From assembly GCF_017854415.1 (NCBI RefSeq), contig NZ_JAFMHR010000013.1, positions 1 through 34,508 of the forward strand: DNA of 34,508 nt, in the 5' to 3' direction. How positions within the stretch are numbered: the stretch's first letter is position 1; each line of letters begins with the position of its first letter. Below, piece after piece: positions 9,956-21,139 of this stretch. A program made the translations under genes and the position numbers. The DNA is from Yoonia sp. Its GTDB lineage: Bacteria > Pseudomonadota > Alphaproteobacteria > Rhodobacterales > Rhodobacteraceae. The notes beneath the pieces were generated by a model. That model was given only the letters and a program-made list of their open reading frames with translations, ran no database searches and was not told the DNA's origin.

Positions 9956-11080
9956 ATGCGCGCGGAAATCCAAAACACGATTGAGGCGGTTGAAAAATCG
10001 TTGGCACTTTTGGCGCAGCGCTTGGATTATGAAACCGCGCCGCACCGGCTAGAAGAATTTAACGCCCGCGTCGAAGACCCGACCCTGTGGGATGATCCAG
10101 AAGCGGCGCAAAAACTAATGCGCGACCGTCAGATGCTGGTCGATGCGCTGGCCACATACGAAGGTATCAAACAAGAGCTCAGCGATCATATCGAATTGAT
10201 CGAGTTGGGCGAAATGGAAGACGATGCAGAAATCGTCGCTGAGGCCGAAACAGCCTTGACGGCGTTGGCCAAAAAAGCTGCCCAAAAAGAACTTGAAGCT
10301 TTGCTGGATGGCGAGGCGGACGCCAATGACACTTTCCTTGAAATTAACGCAGGGGCAGGTGGCACCGAAAGCTGTGATTGGGCCAATATGTTGGCGCGGA
10401 TGTATGTCCGCTGGGCCGAAAAGAAGGGCTACAAAGTCGAACTACAGGCCGAACAGTCCGGCGATGAGGCAGGTATCAAATCGGCGTCGTACAAGATTAG
10501 TGGGCATAACGCATACGGATGGCTCAAGTCTGAAAGCGGTGTGCATCGCCTAGTGCGGATTTCGCCTTTTGATAGTGCCGCCAAGCGCCACACATCATTC
10601 ACGTCCATCAAGGTCTATCCGGTGGTTGATGATGATATCGAAATCGAAGTGAACCCGTCAGATATCCGCATCGACACGTACAGGTCTTCGGGTGCTGGTG
10701 GACAGCACGTGAACACGACTGATTCGGCTGTCCGAATTACCCATGCGCCAACAGGGATCGTTGTGACGAGTTCTGAAAAATCGCAGCACCAGAACCGTGA
10801 TATCGCGATGAAGGCGCTGAAATCGCGGTTGTATCAGATCGAGCTGGATAAGCGGTCTGCGCTGGTGAACGAAGCACATGAAAACGCAGGCGACGCGGGC
10901 TGGGGCAACCAGATCCGGTCTTATGTTTTGCAGCCATATCAGATGGTCAAAGACTTGCGCACAAATTTCGAGACGTCCGATACCAAGGGTGTCTTGGATG
11001 GCGACTTGGACGGCTTGATGGCTGCAACACTTGCTATGGCTGTATCCGGCAAAAGCCGCGCTGAGGCGAACGCGGAGTAG
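9956..11080 (+). CDS. prfB: Peptide chain release factor 2
   Basis: [16 protein letters not shown] and RF2-specific SPF tripeptide in [12 protein letters not shown]; single uninterrupted frame. Confidence 0.97.
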   Translation: MRAEIQNTIEAVEKSLALLAQRLDYETAPHRLEEFNARVEDPTLWDDPEAAQKLMRDRQMLVDALATYEGIKQELSDHIELIELGEMEDDAEIVAEAETALTALAKKAAQKELEALLDGEADANDTFLEINAGAGGTESCDWANMLARMYVRWAEKKGYKVELQAEQSGDEAGIKSASYKISGHNAYGWLKSESGVHRLVRISPFDSAAKRHTSFTSIKVYPVVDDDIEIEVNPSDIRIDTYRSSGAGGQHVNTTDSAVRITHAPTGIVVTSSEKSQHQNRDIAMKALKSRLYQIELDKRSALVNEAHENAGDAGWGNQIRSYVLQPYQMVKDLRTNFETSDTKGVLDGDLDGLMAATLAMAVSGKSRAEANAE

Positions 11081-11145
11081 GCACGCCATCCCATGCTTGC
11101 CAATTGCGCCGTCTTGAGGCGATGATAGGCAGTAAGGAGGACGCT

Positions 11146-11919
11146 ATGTCAAGAACCGAACCACTCAGCGGCGGTATCGAGCAGCCCGTTGTTCAACAGA
11201 TCACCATGACCGATATCAGCGCGAGCCTTAGGGCTGGTGTGTGCGATTTCCGGCGTGCACCGCAGTTCGGCCTGTTCTTTAGTGCGGTCTATGTGGTCGG
11301 CGGCTTTGTGATGCTTTGGGTCGGGGCAGGGCATGTCAGCTGGACTTTGGCGACGTCACTTGGTTTTCCTTTGTTCGCACCCTTTGCAGCCGCAGGCTTG
11401 TACGAAGTGAGCCGCCGCATGGAAACAAAAGAGCCGTTGGAATGGCGCGGTGTTCTGGGAATTGTGTGGAACGAACGGACACGGCAATTGCCGTGGCTGG
11501 GTGCCATAATCGTGATCTACTTTTTGTTCTGGACGTTCTTGGCGCATATGATTTTTGCACTGTTTATGGGGCTATCAACCATGACGAATGTTTCGCAAAG
11601 CCTGGATGTTTTCTTTACGCTCAATGGCTTGATGATGATTGGCGTCGAATTGGGTGTTGGTGCTGTGCTGGCGTTTCTGTTGTTTTCTCTGACGGTCGTT
11701 AGTCTGCCATTGGTGCTGGACCGCGAGGTTGATTTCGTCACAGCGATGTTGACCAGCATGAAGGTTGTGCGCGCCAACCTGGCCGTAATGCTGGTCTGGG
11801 CATCTTTGATCGCGGTGCTGTCATTGTTGGCGCTGCTGCCATGGTTTTTAGGCTTGATGGTCGTTCTGCCGGTGTTGGGCCACGCGACGTGGCACCTGTA
11901 CCGGCGCGCGTTGGCCTAA
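11146..11919 (+). CDS. DUF2189 domain-containing integral membrane protein
   Basis: Multi-TM hydrophobic protein; AAGGAGG SD directly upstream of ATG 11146. Confidence 0.75.
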   Translation: MSRTEPLSGGIEQPVVQQITMTDISASLRAGVCDFRRAPQFGLFFSAVYVVGGFVMLWVGAGHVSWTLATSLGFPLFAPFAAAGLYEVSRRMETKEPLEWRGVLGIVWNERTRQLPWLGAIIVIYFLFWTFLAHMIFALFMGLSTMTNVSQSLDVFFTLNGLMMIGVELGVGAVLAFLLFSLTVVSLPLVLDREVDFVTAMLTSMKVVRANLAVMLVWASLIAVLSLLALLPWFLGLMVVLPVLGHATWHLYRRALA

Positions 11920-11926
11920 ACGCAAA

Positions 11927-11946
11927 AGGGCGCCCGTGGGCGCCCT
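11927..11946. terminator. GC-rich hairpin between convergent genes
   Basis: AGGGCGCCCGTGGGCGCCCT perfect stem preceded by AAAA; lacks a long T-run on the + strand. Confidence 0.6.
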
Positions 11947-11968
11947 GCATGTCGCAATGTAACGCCCC

Positions 11969-12460
11969 TTAGGACTTGGCTTCAGGTGCCGCAGTTGTCG
12001 GCATCTTCTTTGCGCCTGTCGCCAGTGGGTCGTCTTGGCGCTGCACGGAACCTTCGAAATGGGCGCCGGATTCAATCGCGATGGTCTTGTGAATGATGTC
12101 ACCCTCAACGCGTGCTGTGGATGTCAGGCGAACCTTTAGGCCACGTACACGGCCAACAACGCGACCATTGACAACAACATCGTCAGCGACAACTTCGCCT
12201 TTGACAGTGGCACCTTCGCCGACGGTCAATAGATGCGCACGAATGTCGCCTTCGACTTGGCCTTCGACCTGAATGTCACCGGTCGTCTTAAGATTGCCAG
12301 TGATCAAAAGATCAGAGGACAATATTGATGCAGGCGGCTTTGCCTTTGGGGCAGATGCCTTGAAATCAGAACCAGCAGGCTTGGCTGCATCGGTGCCTTT
12401 AGACGTGTCGGAATCGGACCCTTTTGGTCCGGGCTCATTAATTTTGGATTTAGAAAACAT
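11969..12460 (-). CDS. Bactofilin (polymer-forming cytoskeletal protein)
   Basis: Beta-repeat core SSDLLITGNLKTTGDIQVEGQVEGDIRAHLLTVGEGATVKGEVVADDVVVNGRVVG. Confidence 0.93.
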   Translation of the reverse strand: MFSKSKINEPGPKGSDSDTSKGTDAAKPAGSDFKASAPKAKPPASILSSDLLITGNLKTTGDIQVEGQVEGDIRAHLLTVGEGATVKGEVVADDVVVNGRVVGRVRGLKVRLTSTARVEGDIIHKTIAIESGAHFEGSVQRQDDPLATGAKKMPTTAAPEAKS

Positions 12461-13757
12461 CTTGTCCAGCTCTTATATAAGTCATGGGGTTGACGGGGTT
12501 GCCGTTTACACGGACCTCGTAGTGAAGGTGGGGTCCGGTCGAACGTCCAGAATTACCCATAGCACCAATGCGATCGCCACGCGAGACCCTTTGACCGACA
12601 CGTACATCCATAGAATTAAGATGCGCGTAACGGGTCTCGATACCAAATTCATGTCTTATCTTTATCAATCTGCCATATCCCGATGACCAACCCGCATCGG
12701 TGACGACACCGTCAGCGGTCGCGTAAATCGGGGTGCCAATTGGCCCTGCAAAGTCAGTGCCAGCATGCAAGCGCCCCCAACGTGGGCCAAATCCGGATGT
12801 GAAGCGAAAGTTTGCTTTGACCGGAATAGAGAACGGCGCCTTTTCGGCGGCAATACGGTAGAGATTGATCCGGTCCATAGATGTCAGAATACCGTTCGCG
12901 CGCAGCGCGTCCGGATCAGGATCGCCACCGCGGGTCGAAAACTGAATAGGTGTCAGGGGACCACCGGTACCGGAATACCCACGGCGCACTTGGTTGATCA
13001 AGGTATCAGGGTTCATGCCTGCAGCACGGAACATTTGGTCCAAAGGTTCAACCGACACCAGCATTGCTTCTTCAAGTTGGCGAAAAATCTGGTCGTTGCG
13101 GTCTTGCAGCAGACGCAGTTCAAGCTGCAAATCTTGGGCCTGCCCAATTGCAAACTCGGCATCATCGGCGATCTGGTCACGCTCTGACGCGGTGTCTGCA
13201 AGCGCAGAAGCCAGCAAGTCGACGGTGCTGGCCGCATCATCGCTGAGCGTGGCGACAGTTTCGCCATCGGTGTTTTCGGTAAGGGCTGCAACCTGATCGC
13301 GGGCCTCTTCGCGCGCGCGCATCGTAGTGCGCAATGTCGCTTGTACGACCTCCATTCCGCGTTCCAGTTCGCGGCGTTTTTCTTCGGTTGCAAGCAGTTC
13401 TGATTGCATAATCGAAATCTGGGCCAAGGCCGAATTAAACCGCTCGTGTGCGGCAACGGCTTCCATTGCACGGGCGTCACGCTCGTATGAAAGTGCGTTC
13501 AGGCGTTGCTCATAGGTCATTTGATCGCGTTGGGCTTGGGCGCGGAAGTTTCCCGCTCCAATACTGTCCATCAACAAAATCGCCGTCGCGATAATCGTCC
13601 ATCCTAAGACGAGCGTTCCGCCTGTCCAAGCAACAAGCTGCGTCTCGGATGTCAGACGGATAAAGCGGGTTTCGGTATCGGACCGTAAGAACAGTCGCCG
13701 CTCTGGAAACAGCCGTTCCAGCAGGGCATGAACGCGTGTTGTTAAACGTGATCTCAA
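12450..13757 (-). CDS. M23-family peptidoglycan endopeptidase with N-terminal TM and coiled coil
   Basis: LytM motifs HAGTDFAGPIGTPIYATADGVV and HLHYEVRVNG; N-terminal TM and long charged helical region. Confidence 0.93.
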   Translation of the reverse strand: MRSRLTTRVHALLERLFPERRLFLRSDTETRFIRLTSETQLVAWTGGTLVLGWTIIATAILLMDSIGAGNFRAQAQRDQMTYEQRLNALSYERDARAMEAVAAHERFNSALAQISIMQSELLATEEKRRELERGMEVVQATLRTTMRAREEARDQVAALTENTDGETVATLSDDAASTVDLLASALADTASERDQIADDAEFAIGQAQDLQLELRLLQDRNDQIFRQLEEAMLVSVEPLDQMFRAAGMNPDTLINQVRRGYSGTGGPLTPIQFSTRGGDPDPDALRANGILTSMDRINLYRIAAEKAPFSIPVKANFRFTSGFGPRWGRLHAGTDFAGPIGTPIYATADGVVTDAGWSSGYGRLIKIRHEFGIETRYAHLNSMDVRVGQRVSRGDRIGAMGNSGRSTGPHLHYEVRVNGNPVNPMTYIRAGQDVF

Positions 13758-13919
13758 AAGCGACCTGTCCTGACTTGTTGTAGGCAGCCAAAGTAATGGC
13801 CGGAATTATCCTGTAACCGTTTAAGCGCCTCTGCGTGGTGCTGCAAGATTTTTGCGCCACTCAAGCGGAAAAATCCCGTTCTCATTGGGGGCTGCGCGAG
13901 GTTTCGCCCAGTGTTTATG

Positions 13920-14741
13920 TCATTTTTGCTTTGCCGGAGTTGCCTCAGCAAGTGGCCAATAAAAATCCGGAGGAATACCTGCCTCGGCACGTTTTTCTTC
14001 GTTGAAAGGCGGTTTGAGGTTTCCGTGAAAATATTTGCGCACCAAGTCGTGAAAAACACCGGTCGGGTCAAGATCATGCCGACCGCATAAAAAGTGGAAC
14101 CACTTTGATCCGTAAGCCACATGATGGACTTCTTCGGCATAAATCACCTCTAGCGCATCCACGGCTTGCGCAAGCTTTGCTTGCTTGAAGATCTTGATCA
14201 TACCAGGCGTGACATCCAGCCCGCGTGCTTCAAGCACCATCGGGACCACGGCCAGTCGCCCCATCAAATCATCGGCGGTATCTTCTGCTGCGCGCCACAT
14301 GCCGTCATGTGCAGGAAGTGCGCCATAGTGGCTACCCATTGCTTCAAGGCAGTCACACATCAGGTTGAAATGCTTTGATTCTTCGTCGGCAGATTTAACC
14401 CAATCGTCATAGTACCCAATGGGCATGGGCGTCTTTGCAAACCGCGCAATGATGTCCCAATGCAGATCTACCGCGTTTAATTCAATATGGGCGACAGCGT
14501 GAAGCAGTGCAATCTGGCCTGCCTCAGATCCCGGTTTGCGGCGAGGGACATCACGCGGGTCTAGCAGTTCCGGCTTTTCGGGCCGCGCGGGGGTCAACGG
14601 AGGCTTGGCATCGCCGATCTCGGGTGCAATGCCAGCTGCGCGGGTAGCTTGCCAATGGGCGGCGTATTCGCGTGAAAGCGCTGTTTTAGCGCGGCCATCC
14701 GCAGTGGTTAGCACAGCGACTGCCATTTCGGTTAAAGTCAC
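13920..14741 (-). CDS. Ferritin-like domain protein, DUF455
   Basis: ALLHAVAHIELNAVDLHWD, DEESKHF and AEEVHHVAYGSKWFHF metal-ligand pattern. Confidence 0.85.
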   Translation of the reverse strand: MTLTEMAVAVLTTADGRAKTALSREYAAHWQATRAAGIAPEIGDAKPPLTPARPEKPELLDPRDVPRRKPGSEAGQIALLHAVAHIELNAVDLHWDIIARFAKTPMPIGYYDDWVKSADEESKHFNLMCDCLEAMGSHYGALPAHDGMWRAAEDTADDLMGRLAVVPMVLEARGLDVTPGMIKIFKQAKLAQAVDALEVIYAEEVHHVAYGSKWFHFLCGRHDLDPTGVFHDLVRKYFHGNLKPPFNEEKRAEAGIPPDFYWPLAEATPAKQK

Positions 14742-15205
14742 AGCGCGCGCGCCGCTTCCAACACAGCCTCGACATGACCGGGAACGCGGACCTTGCGCCA
14801 GACCTGCGCGATCTTGCCGTCAGGGCCGATCAAATAGGTGGCGCGTTCAATGCCCATATAGGTTTTTCCATACATGCTTTTTTCGACCCAAGTGCCATAG
14901 CGTTCGCATACATCACCGTTTTCGTCAGACAACAGGGCGATTTTCAGATCATGTTTGGCAACAAATTTGTCATGCTTTTTGACGCTATCCTTTGAGACGC
15001 CCAAGATCACAGTTTCTGCGGCGCTGAATTCTGCGGCCATGTCGGTAAAGCCGATCGCTTCTTTTGTGCAGCCCGGGGTGTCGTCTTTGGGGTAGAAATA
15101 AAGCACAACCTTTTTGCCCGCAAAGTCCGAAAGATTGACTATCTCTCCGCCATCGCGTGGCAGGCTGACGGCGGGGGCTATGTCGTTGGCAACGGGGTGG
15201 GTCAT
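14738..15205 (-). CDS. bcp: Thioredoxin-dependent peroxiredoxin, BCP/PrxQ-like
   Basis: KVVLYFYPKDDTPGCTKEAIGF and GVSKDSVKKHDKF. ORF opens at 15280 but homology-like sequence begins at MTHPVANDIAP. Confidence 0.92.
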   Translation of the reverse strand: MTHPVANDIAPAVSLPRDGGEIVNLSDFAGKKVVLYFYPKDDTPGCTKEAIGFTDMAAEFSAAETVILGVSKDSVKKHDKFVAKHDLKIALLSDENGDVCERYGTWVEKSMYGKTYMGIERATYLIGPDGKIAQVWRKVRVPGHVEAVLEAARAL

Positions 15206-15272
15206 GAGATGTCCTATGGTTAGCGCGTTTTCGTGATTTTGTTTTAGTCCGTGACAAGCGAAGATAAAGGGG

Positions 15273-18200
15273 ATGGCCACAAATTCCCATCAGATCGATG
15301 AGTTGATGACCGAAACCAACGAAACACAAGTTCCAGAGCAATCGCCGACACCTGCACCGCGTTTGCGTCGTTGGGTGTTCTGGCTGCGCGCTGCGTTTGT
15401 TGTTTGCTTGTTTCCGGTTGTTTTCGCCGCCGCAGCCGCAGTGATGATGGTTGACCGTGAAATTACAGCGCCGACATGGATCAAAGACCGGATCGAGGCC
15501 CGCGTAGGTGATTTACTAGAAGGCGCGACACTTGATTTTGGTGCGATTACAGTGCGGATCGGGCGCGATCTACATCCCTTGGTGCGTCTGGTCGATACGC
15601 GTTTGATCGATGCGGACGGCACCACGATTTCGCGCGTACCCGTTGTAGAAGGACTGATGTCGCCGCGGGGCCTAATCTTGCAGCAAGATGTCTTGATGCA
15701 AGAAGTCCGCTTGATCGGGGCGCAGCTGAACCTGCGGCGCGCCGCAAATGGTGATGTGTCTTTTGCCTTTACTGGTGGGGGCGTCAATCATGCGCAGGCG
15801 CGGACTTTGCCTGAATTGCTAGATCAGTTCGATCAACTGTTTGAGACGCCAGCGTTAGAAGCGCTCGAGGTCGTACAGGCGGAAGGGATGATCATTAATT
15901 TTGATGATGCCCGTGCGCGGCGCAGTTGGATCGTGGACGGCGGCACTGCCGTCCTTGATTTGCGCGGAGGGCAAACAGAGATCAGAGGTGACTTTTCGCT
16001 GTTGTCGGGTCGTTCAGAGGTTACAACTGTGCAGTTGTCCTACCTTAGCCCGCGCGGTAGCCGCGCAGCGCAAATTGGCCTGAACCTGACAAACGCGGTT
16101 GCCACTGACATAGCATCGCAATCGCCGGGGTTGAGTTGGCTGCGCGATATTGATGCACCGATCAAAGCATCCCTGCGCACATCATTGGACGAAGCGGGTG
16201 CTTTGGGGCCGTTGAATGCGACTTTAAACCTTGGACAAGGGGCCTTTCAACCCAATGCGGGTGCGACGCCTGTGCGGTTTGATGCTGCACGCGCTTATTT
16301 CACCTACAACCCGACACGCGATTTGATCTCGTTCACACAGATGGATGTGCAAACGGAATGGGGACGTTTTGCCGCCAATGGTGACGCTTATCTGCGCGAT
16401 TTTAGAGATGGTTTGCCGGGGGCGATTCTCGCACAGTTGCAGTTTCAAGATGTGGCGATCAACCCGCCCGGGTTCTTTGAAACGCCACCGGAGGTATCGC
16501 TCGTCACAATTGACTTGCGGGCAAGATTTGATCCGTTCCGCATTGAAATAGGCCAAACAGTCTTGCTTGATGGAAACAGTCGTATGACGGCGTCGGGTGC
16601 GATCGCTGCCACTGATGCGGGGTGGGACATCGCATTGGATGCGCAGATCGATCAGATTACGCCAGAACGCTTTGTTGCGTTTTGGCCCATTCCGATGAAG
16701 CCCAGATCGCGGAACTGGTTTGCTACGAACATGACAAACGGCCAGCTGCGCAATTTGGTCACCGGTCTGCGGCTACGCCCAGAGCGTGCGGCCGAGTTCG
16801 CGCTGGGGTTTGAATTTGCCGGCAATGACATAAAATTCTTGCGCAATATTCCCCCAATCAATGGCGCTGTTGGTGTGGCGAGTATTGTGGATAACCGGTT
16901 TGCCGTTAGTCTTGATGAAGGTGTCGTGCTCGCGCCCCAAGGTGGCCCACTGGACCTTGCGGGGACAAACTTTGCTATTGAGAATTTGCGATTGAACCCG
17001 TCACCTGCGAATTTGGATTTACGTATCGACAGTACGTTGACCGCAGCTTTGTCGGTTTTGAACCAGCCCCCATTTGAATATATGGACAAAGCGAATTTGC
17101 CGGTCACGATCGCGGATGGGCTTGCGTTGACACAAGGACGCATCACGTGGCCGCTGATGCCGCGCCCTGATCCAGACGATGTTTTGTTTTCAATGACGTC
17201 ACAGTTGCGCAACGTGCGCAGCGAAACGCTTTTGCCGGGCCGACAGTTTGCGGCACCGGAATTGCGGGTCACGGCAAGCAAAGCAGGTCTGAACATTGCG
17301 GGATCCGTGCAGGTCGGGGCAATCGGTGCCATTGGTGTATGGGACCGCCGGTTTGGCGACCCTGACCAGCCCGGCAGCAGGGTTCTGGCGCAAGTTGGAT
17401 TGTCGCAGGATTTCCTTGATGAATTCGGAATTGCTTTGCCGCCTGGCACAATCGATGGGCGCGGAACTGGTGAACTTGCGGTATCGCTTCAGGACAACAC
17501 GCCACCTGCTTTTTCGCTAACTTCTGATTTGCAGGGTGTCAGGGTGGCTATTCCTGCGGTGGGATGGACGAAACCTGCGCAAGCCACTGGAAACTTGCGG
17601 GTTGAGGGGGCTTTGGGACCTGTTGCCACAATCGACAGGCTCGAGATCGGCGGCGCGGGCTTTCAGGCCTCGGGGCGCATTGATTTGACCGAAACGGGAC
17701 AATTGCAGGCCGCACGTTTTGCGCGGGTCCAAGTGGGTAATTGGTTGGATGCGCCGGTCACGCTGCGTGGGCGCGGCGCAGGTGCCCCTGTTGGCGTCGA
17801 GATTTCGGGCGGTTCGCTTGACTTGCGTGGTGCGCAGTTCGGCGGCGGCAGTGGTGGCGGCGGGCCTTTGACGATTGGCCTTGACCAATTGCAAATCAGC
17901 GACGGCATTTCGCTTTCAAATTTCCGGGGTGATTTTCGGGGTGATGGCGGTCTGCGGGGCGAGTTTCAGGGGCAGTTAAACGGAGCGGCGCCCGTTGCCG
18001 GCACTATTGCCCCACGCAACGGACGCACCGCTGTGCGCTTGCGCAGTGACAATGCCGGTGCGGTACTAAGTGCCGCTGGTTTCATGCGTAATGCGATTGG
18101 GGGCGCGCTGGACCTATCGCTGCTTCCGGTCGGTGAAGCTGGTGTGTTCGACGGCACTTTGCAAGTACGGTCAGTGCGGGTCCGCGACGCGCCAACGATT

Positions 18201-18599
18201 GCGGCATTATTGGACGCGATCAGCGTTGTCGGGCTGTTGCAGCAAATGGACGGTCAAGGGCTTGCATTTGAGGAAGTCGATGCAAAGTTCCGTCTGACAC
18301 CAACGCGCGTGATCGTATCAGAAGCAAGCGCTGTTGGTCCGGGCCTTGGCATTTCGGTCGATGGGATCTACACGCTGGCGAGCAAAGAAATCGATCTGCA
18401 AGGCGTCGTCTCGCCGTTCTTTTTGGTCAATAGCATTGGGTCTTTTTTAACCCGAAGGGGCGAAGGTTTGATTGGTTTTAACTTTAACATTCGCGGGACC
18501 TCGGACGCGCCGCAAGTCAGTGTGAATCCGCTGTCGGCTCTCACACCTGGCATGTTCCGAGAGATTTTTCGCAGACCTGCACCGGATATTTCCCAATGA
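15273..18599 (+). CDS. Large AsmA-like/DUF3971 family protein (YhdP-type)
   Basis: N-terminal TM anchor, long beta-rich repetitive body, C-terminal AsmA-like region ([28 protein letters not shown]). Start may be 15306. Confidence 0.8.
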   Translation: MATNSHQIDELMTETNETQVPEQSPTPAPRLRRWVFWLRAAFVVCLFPVVFAAAAAVMMVDREITAPTWIKDRIEARVGDLLEGATLDFGAITVRIGRDLHPLVRLVDTRLIDADGTTISRVPVVEGLMSPRGLILQQDVLMQEVRLIGAQLNLRRAANGDVSFAFTGGGVNHAQARTLPELLDQFDQLFETPALEALEVVQAEGMIINFDDARARRSWIVDGGTAVLDLRGGQTEIRGDFSLLSGRSEVTTVQLSYLSPRGSRAAQIGLNLTNAVATDIASQSPGLSWLRDIDAPIKASLRTSLDEAGALGPLNATLNLGQGAFQPNAGATPVRFDAARAYFTYNPTRDLISFTQMDVQTEWGRFAANGDAYLRDFRDGLPGAILAQLQFQDVAINPPGFFETPPEVSLVTIDLRARFDPFRIEIGQTVLLDGNSRMTASGAIAATDAGWDIALDAQIDQITPERFVAFWPIPMKPRSRNWFATNMTNGQLRNLVTGLRLRPERAAEFALGFEFAGNDIKFLRNIPPINGAVGVASIVDNRFAVSLDEGVVLAPQGGPLDLAGTNFAIENLRLNPSPANLDLRIDSTLTAALSVLNQPPFEYMDKANLPVTIADGLALTQGRITWPLMPRPDPDDVLFSMTSQLRNVRSETLLPGRQFAAPELRVTASKAGLNIAGSVQVGAIGAIGVWDRRFGDPDQPGSRVLAQVGLSQDFLDEFGIALPPGTIDGRGTGELAVSLQDNTPPAFSLTSDLQGVRVAIPAVGWTKPAQATGNLRVEGALGPVATIDRLEIGGAGFQASGRIDLTETGQLQAARFARVQVGNWLDAPVTLRGRGAGAPVGVEISGGSLDLRGAQFGGGSGGGGPLTIGLDQLQISDGISLSNFRGDFRGDGGLRGEFQGQLNGAAPVAGTIAPRNGRTAVRLRSDNAGAVLSAAGFMRNAIGGALDLSLLPVGEAGVFDGTLQVRSVRVRDAPTIAALLDAISVVGLLQQMDGQGLAFEEVDAKFRLTPTRVIVSEASAVGPGLGISVDGIYTLASKEIDLQGVVSPFFLVNSIGSFLTRRGEGLIGFNFNIRGTSDAPQVSVNPLSALTPGMFREIFRRPAPDISQ

Positions 18600-19648
18600 A
18601 ACTAAGCCAGTTTGATTTTGACCTTCCTGAAAGCCTGATAGCAACGCGGCCCGCACGGCCCCGGTCATCTGCGCGGCTGCTGTTGGCGCAAGGGCAGAAC
18701 ATTGCGGACCGGATCGTGCATGAATTGCCCGAGATACTGCAACCGGGTGATCGGCTGATCTTGAATGACACCAAAGTCATTCCCGCGCGTCTGTCAGGCG
18801 TGCGTCACCGCTCTGGTGAGGCAGGCGAGACATCGGCGCGCATTGAAGTCACGTTGCTGGAACCCCGCGCAGATGGTGCGTGGTCCGCGCTGATCAAACC
18901 ACTTAAAAAGGTCCGCGACGGTGAGGAGGTTATCTTTTCCGACGATCTGGCCGCCCAAGTCGTTGGCCGCGCAGACGGGCAGGGTTTCTTGCAGTTCAAC
19001 CTTAAAGGCGATGATTTTGATGCGGCCTTGGCCCAAGTAGGTGCGATGCCATTGCCCCCCTACATCGCAGCAAAGCGTCCTGCAGACGATGCTGACAAAG
19101 ACGATTATCAGACCTACTGGGCGCGCAATGCAGGTGCGGTTGCGGCACCTACGGCGTCGCTACACTTTGATGGGCCACTTCTTGAGGCGCTAGCGGCGCG
19201 CGGCGTGGAATTTACCCATGTGACTTTGCATGTGGGGGCAGGCACGTTCCTGCCGGTCAAAGTCGATGATGTGCGCGACCACAAGATGCATTCTGAATGG
19301 GGCGAAGTCACAGCAAAGGCCGCGGCCGAGATGAATGCGACCAAAGCCGCGGGCGGCAGGGTCATTCCTGTTGGCACAACGGCACTGCGTTTGATTGAAA
19401 GTGCGGCCAAGGACGGACAAATTCAGCCTTGGACAGGGCCAACGGATATTTTTATTATGCCGGGGTTCGAATTTCAGATGGCAGATGGATTGATGACGAA
19501 TTTCCATCTGCCCAAATCAACGCTGATGATGCTTGTCTCTGCGCTAATGGGAACGGAAGAAATCCGCACGATTTATGACCACGCGATAGCGGAAAAATAC
19601 CGTTTCTTCTCGTATGGTGACAGCTCGCTTCTGTTGCCGGACGATTGA
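18596..19648 (+). CDS. queA: S-adenosylmethionine:tRNA ribosyltransferase-isomerase
   Basis: [33 protein letters not shown] and [22 protein letters not shown] overlap with the upstream gene. Confidence 0.97.
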   Translation: MKLSQFDFDLPESLIATRPARPRSSARLLLAQGQNIADRIVHELPEILQPGDRLILNDTKVIPARLSGVRHRSGEAGETSARIEVTLLEPRADGAWSALIKPLKKVRDGEEVIFSDDLAAQVVGRADGQGFLQFNLKGDDFDAALAQVGAMPLPPYIAAKRPADDADKDDYQTYWARNAGAVAAPTASLHFDGPLLEALAARGVEFTHVTLHVGAGTFLPVKVDDVRDHKMHSEWGEVTAKAAAEMNATKAAGGRVIPVGTTALRLIESAAKDGQIQPWTGPTDIFIMPGFEFQMADGLMTNFHLPKSTLMMLVSALMGTEEIRTIYDHAIAEKYRFFSYGDSSLLLPDD

Positions 19649-19742
19649 GGCGGGAAAGTGCGCGACGGCGTCGCTTATGTCTGATGCAATTGGCCAATAA
19701 CATGTGATAGGGCGAGTCTATCAAAGCGAAAGGTCGCGCAAA

Positions 19743-21005
19743 ATGCTTCAAGTTTTTACAGGCTCATGGGCCTTGTTTGTAGGCATGTTCATGCTGATGG
19801 TTGGCAACGGCCTGCAAGGCACGTTGCTTGGCCTGCGCGGCGAGGCGGAAGGGTTTAGTACTTTTGCGCTTTCCATTGTCATGTCGGCCTATTTCTTGGG
19901 CTTTTTGTTCAGCTCGCGTTTTACACCGGAATTGATCCGCAGGGTCGGGCATGTGCGCGTGTTCGCGGCTTTGGGGTCGATGATCTCTGCTGTTTTGATT
20001 ACCTATCCGGTATTAGTCGATCCTTGGGCCTGGGCCATAGGTCGTGTGATTATCGGGTTTTGTTTTTGTGGCGTCTATATCACCGCCGAAAGCTGGTTGA
20101 ACGATGCATCCAGCAATGAAAACCGTGGCAAGTCGCTTTCACTTTATATGATTGTGCAAATGGCAGGTATCGTCTTTGCGCAGTGGATCGTCACGCAAGG
20201 TGATATCTCCGGGTACGTCTTGTTTATTGTGCCGTCTGTGCTGGTGTCTTTGGCTTTTGCGCCGGTGCTTTTGTCCGTGCGGCCAATGCCCGCTTTCGAG
20301 ACGACAAAGCCGATGAAGATCATAAGCCTGATCGAAGCATCGCCACTCGCTTGCTTTGGGATGTTTATGCTGGGCGGTGTTTTCGCGGCACAGTTCGGCA
20401 TGTCGGCTGTTTATGCTAGTCGTGTGGGACTGACCGTCAGCGAAGTTTCACTATTCGTTTCCGCCATCTACGTTTCGGCCTTGGTTCTGCAGTACCCTAT
20501 TGGGTGGATGTCCGACCGTATGGACCGACGGGTGTTGATCATCTGGCTGGCAATGATAGGCGCTGCCGGGTCAATGATCGCATTCTTGTTACCTGGCTCT
20601 TACGCGCTGATCCTTGTCAGCGGCGCAATCGTCGGCGGAACGTCTAACCCGCTTTATGCGTTGCTGATTGCCTATGCCAACGACTATCTCGAAAGCGATG
20701 ACATGGCGTCTGCGTCTGGTGGATTATTGTTTATTAACGGCATCGGCGCGATTGCAGGTCCGTTGACCGTTGGTTTCATGATGGACACGATTGGCAACAA
20801 CGGGTTTTGGCTATTCACCGGGATATTGATGTTTGGGGTCGGGGCTTATGGTCTTTACCGGATGACACAGCGCAGCCGGACCGATCTAGAAGTCGAAGAT
20901 CAGGTTCCATATGCGCCAGTCTCTGCTGCATCGACGCCGGTAGCCGCGGAGTTAGCCCAAGAGGTCTATATCGAGGCTGGCGAAGAAGAAGAGATCAAGC
21001 CGTAA
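19743..21005 (+). CDS. MFS transporter (YcaD-like)
   Basis: Twelve-TM-like hydrophobicity; MLVGNGLQGTLLGLRGEAEGF-type N-terminus; IGWMSDRMDRR MFS loop. Confidence 0.85.
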   Translation: MLQVFTGSWALFVGMFMLMVGNGLQGTLLGLRGEAEGFSTFALSIVMSAYFLGFLFSSRFTPELIRRVGHVRVFAALGSMISAVLITYPVLVDPWAWAIGRVIIGFCFCGVYITAESWLNDASSNENRGKSLSLYMIVQMAGIVFAQWIVTQGDISGYVLFIVPSVLVSLAFAPVLLSVRPMPAFETTKPMKIISLIEASPLACFGMFMLGGVFAAQFGMSAVYASRVGLTVSEVSLFVSAIYVSALVLQYPIGWMSDRMDRRVLIIWLAMIGAAGSMIAFLLPGSYALILVSGAIVGGTSNPLYALLIAYANDYLESDDMASASGGLLFINGIGAIAGPLTVGFMMDTIGNNGFWLFTGILMFGVGAYGLYRMTQRSRTDLEVEDQVPYAPVSAASTPVAAELAQEVYIEAGEEEEIKP

Positions 21006-21139
21006 CCCGTGGTGTTTGGGTCACGGCAGATGTCATTGCGCAAGATGTTGTGACCTTTGCATGTCACTAAACCCTTGTCAGGAGGTCCTTAGTCTGTTTC
21101 GAATTGTAACAGAGTTATAAACCACCAAGGAGCGGTGCA

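Noticed and set aside
16652-17449. 265-aa minus-strand ORF antisense to the AsmA-like gene
   Set aside because: Low-complexity, arginine/serine/proline-rich translation with no recognisable domain; lies wholly inside a well-supported CDS, so it is a GC-codon shadow ORF.
19662-19674. GCGAC-GGC-GTCGC hairpin after queA
   Set aside because: 5-bp stem with a 3-nt loop and no T-run; below a threshold I would defend.
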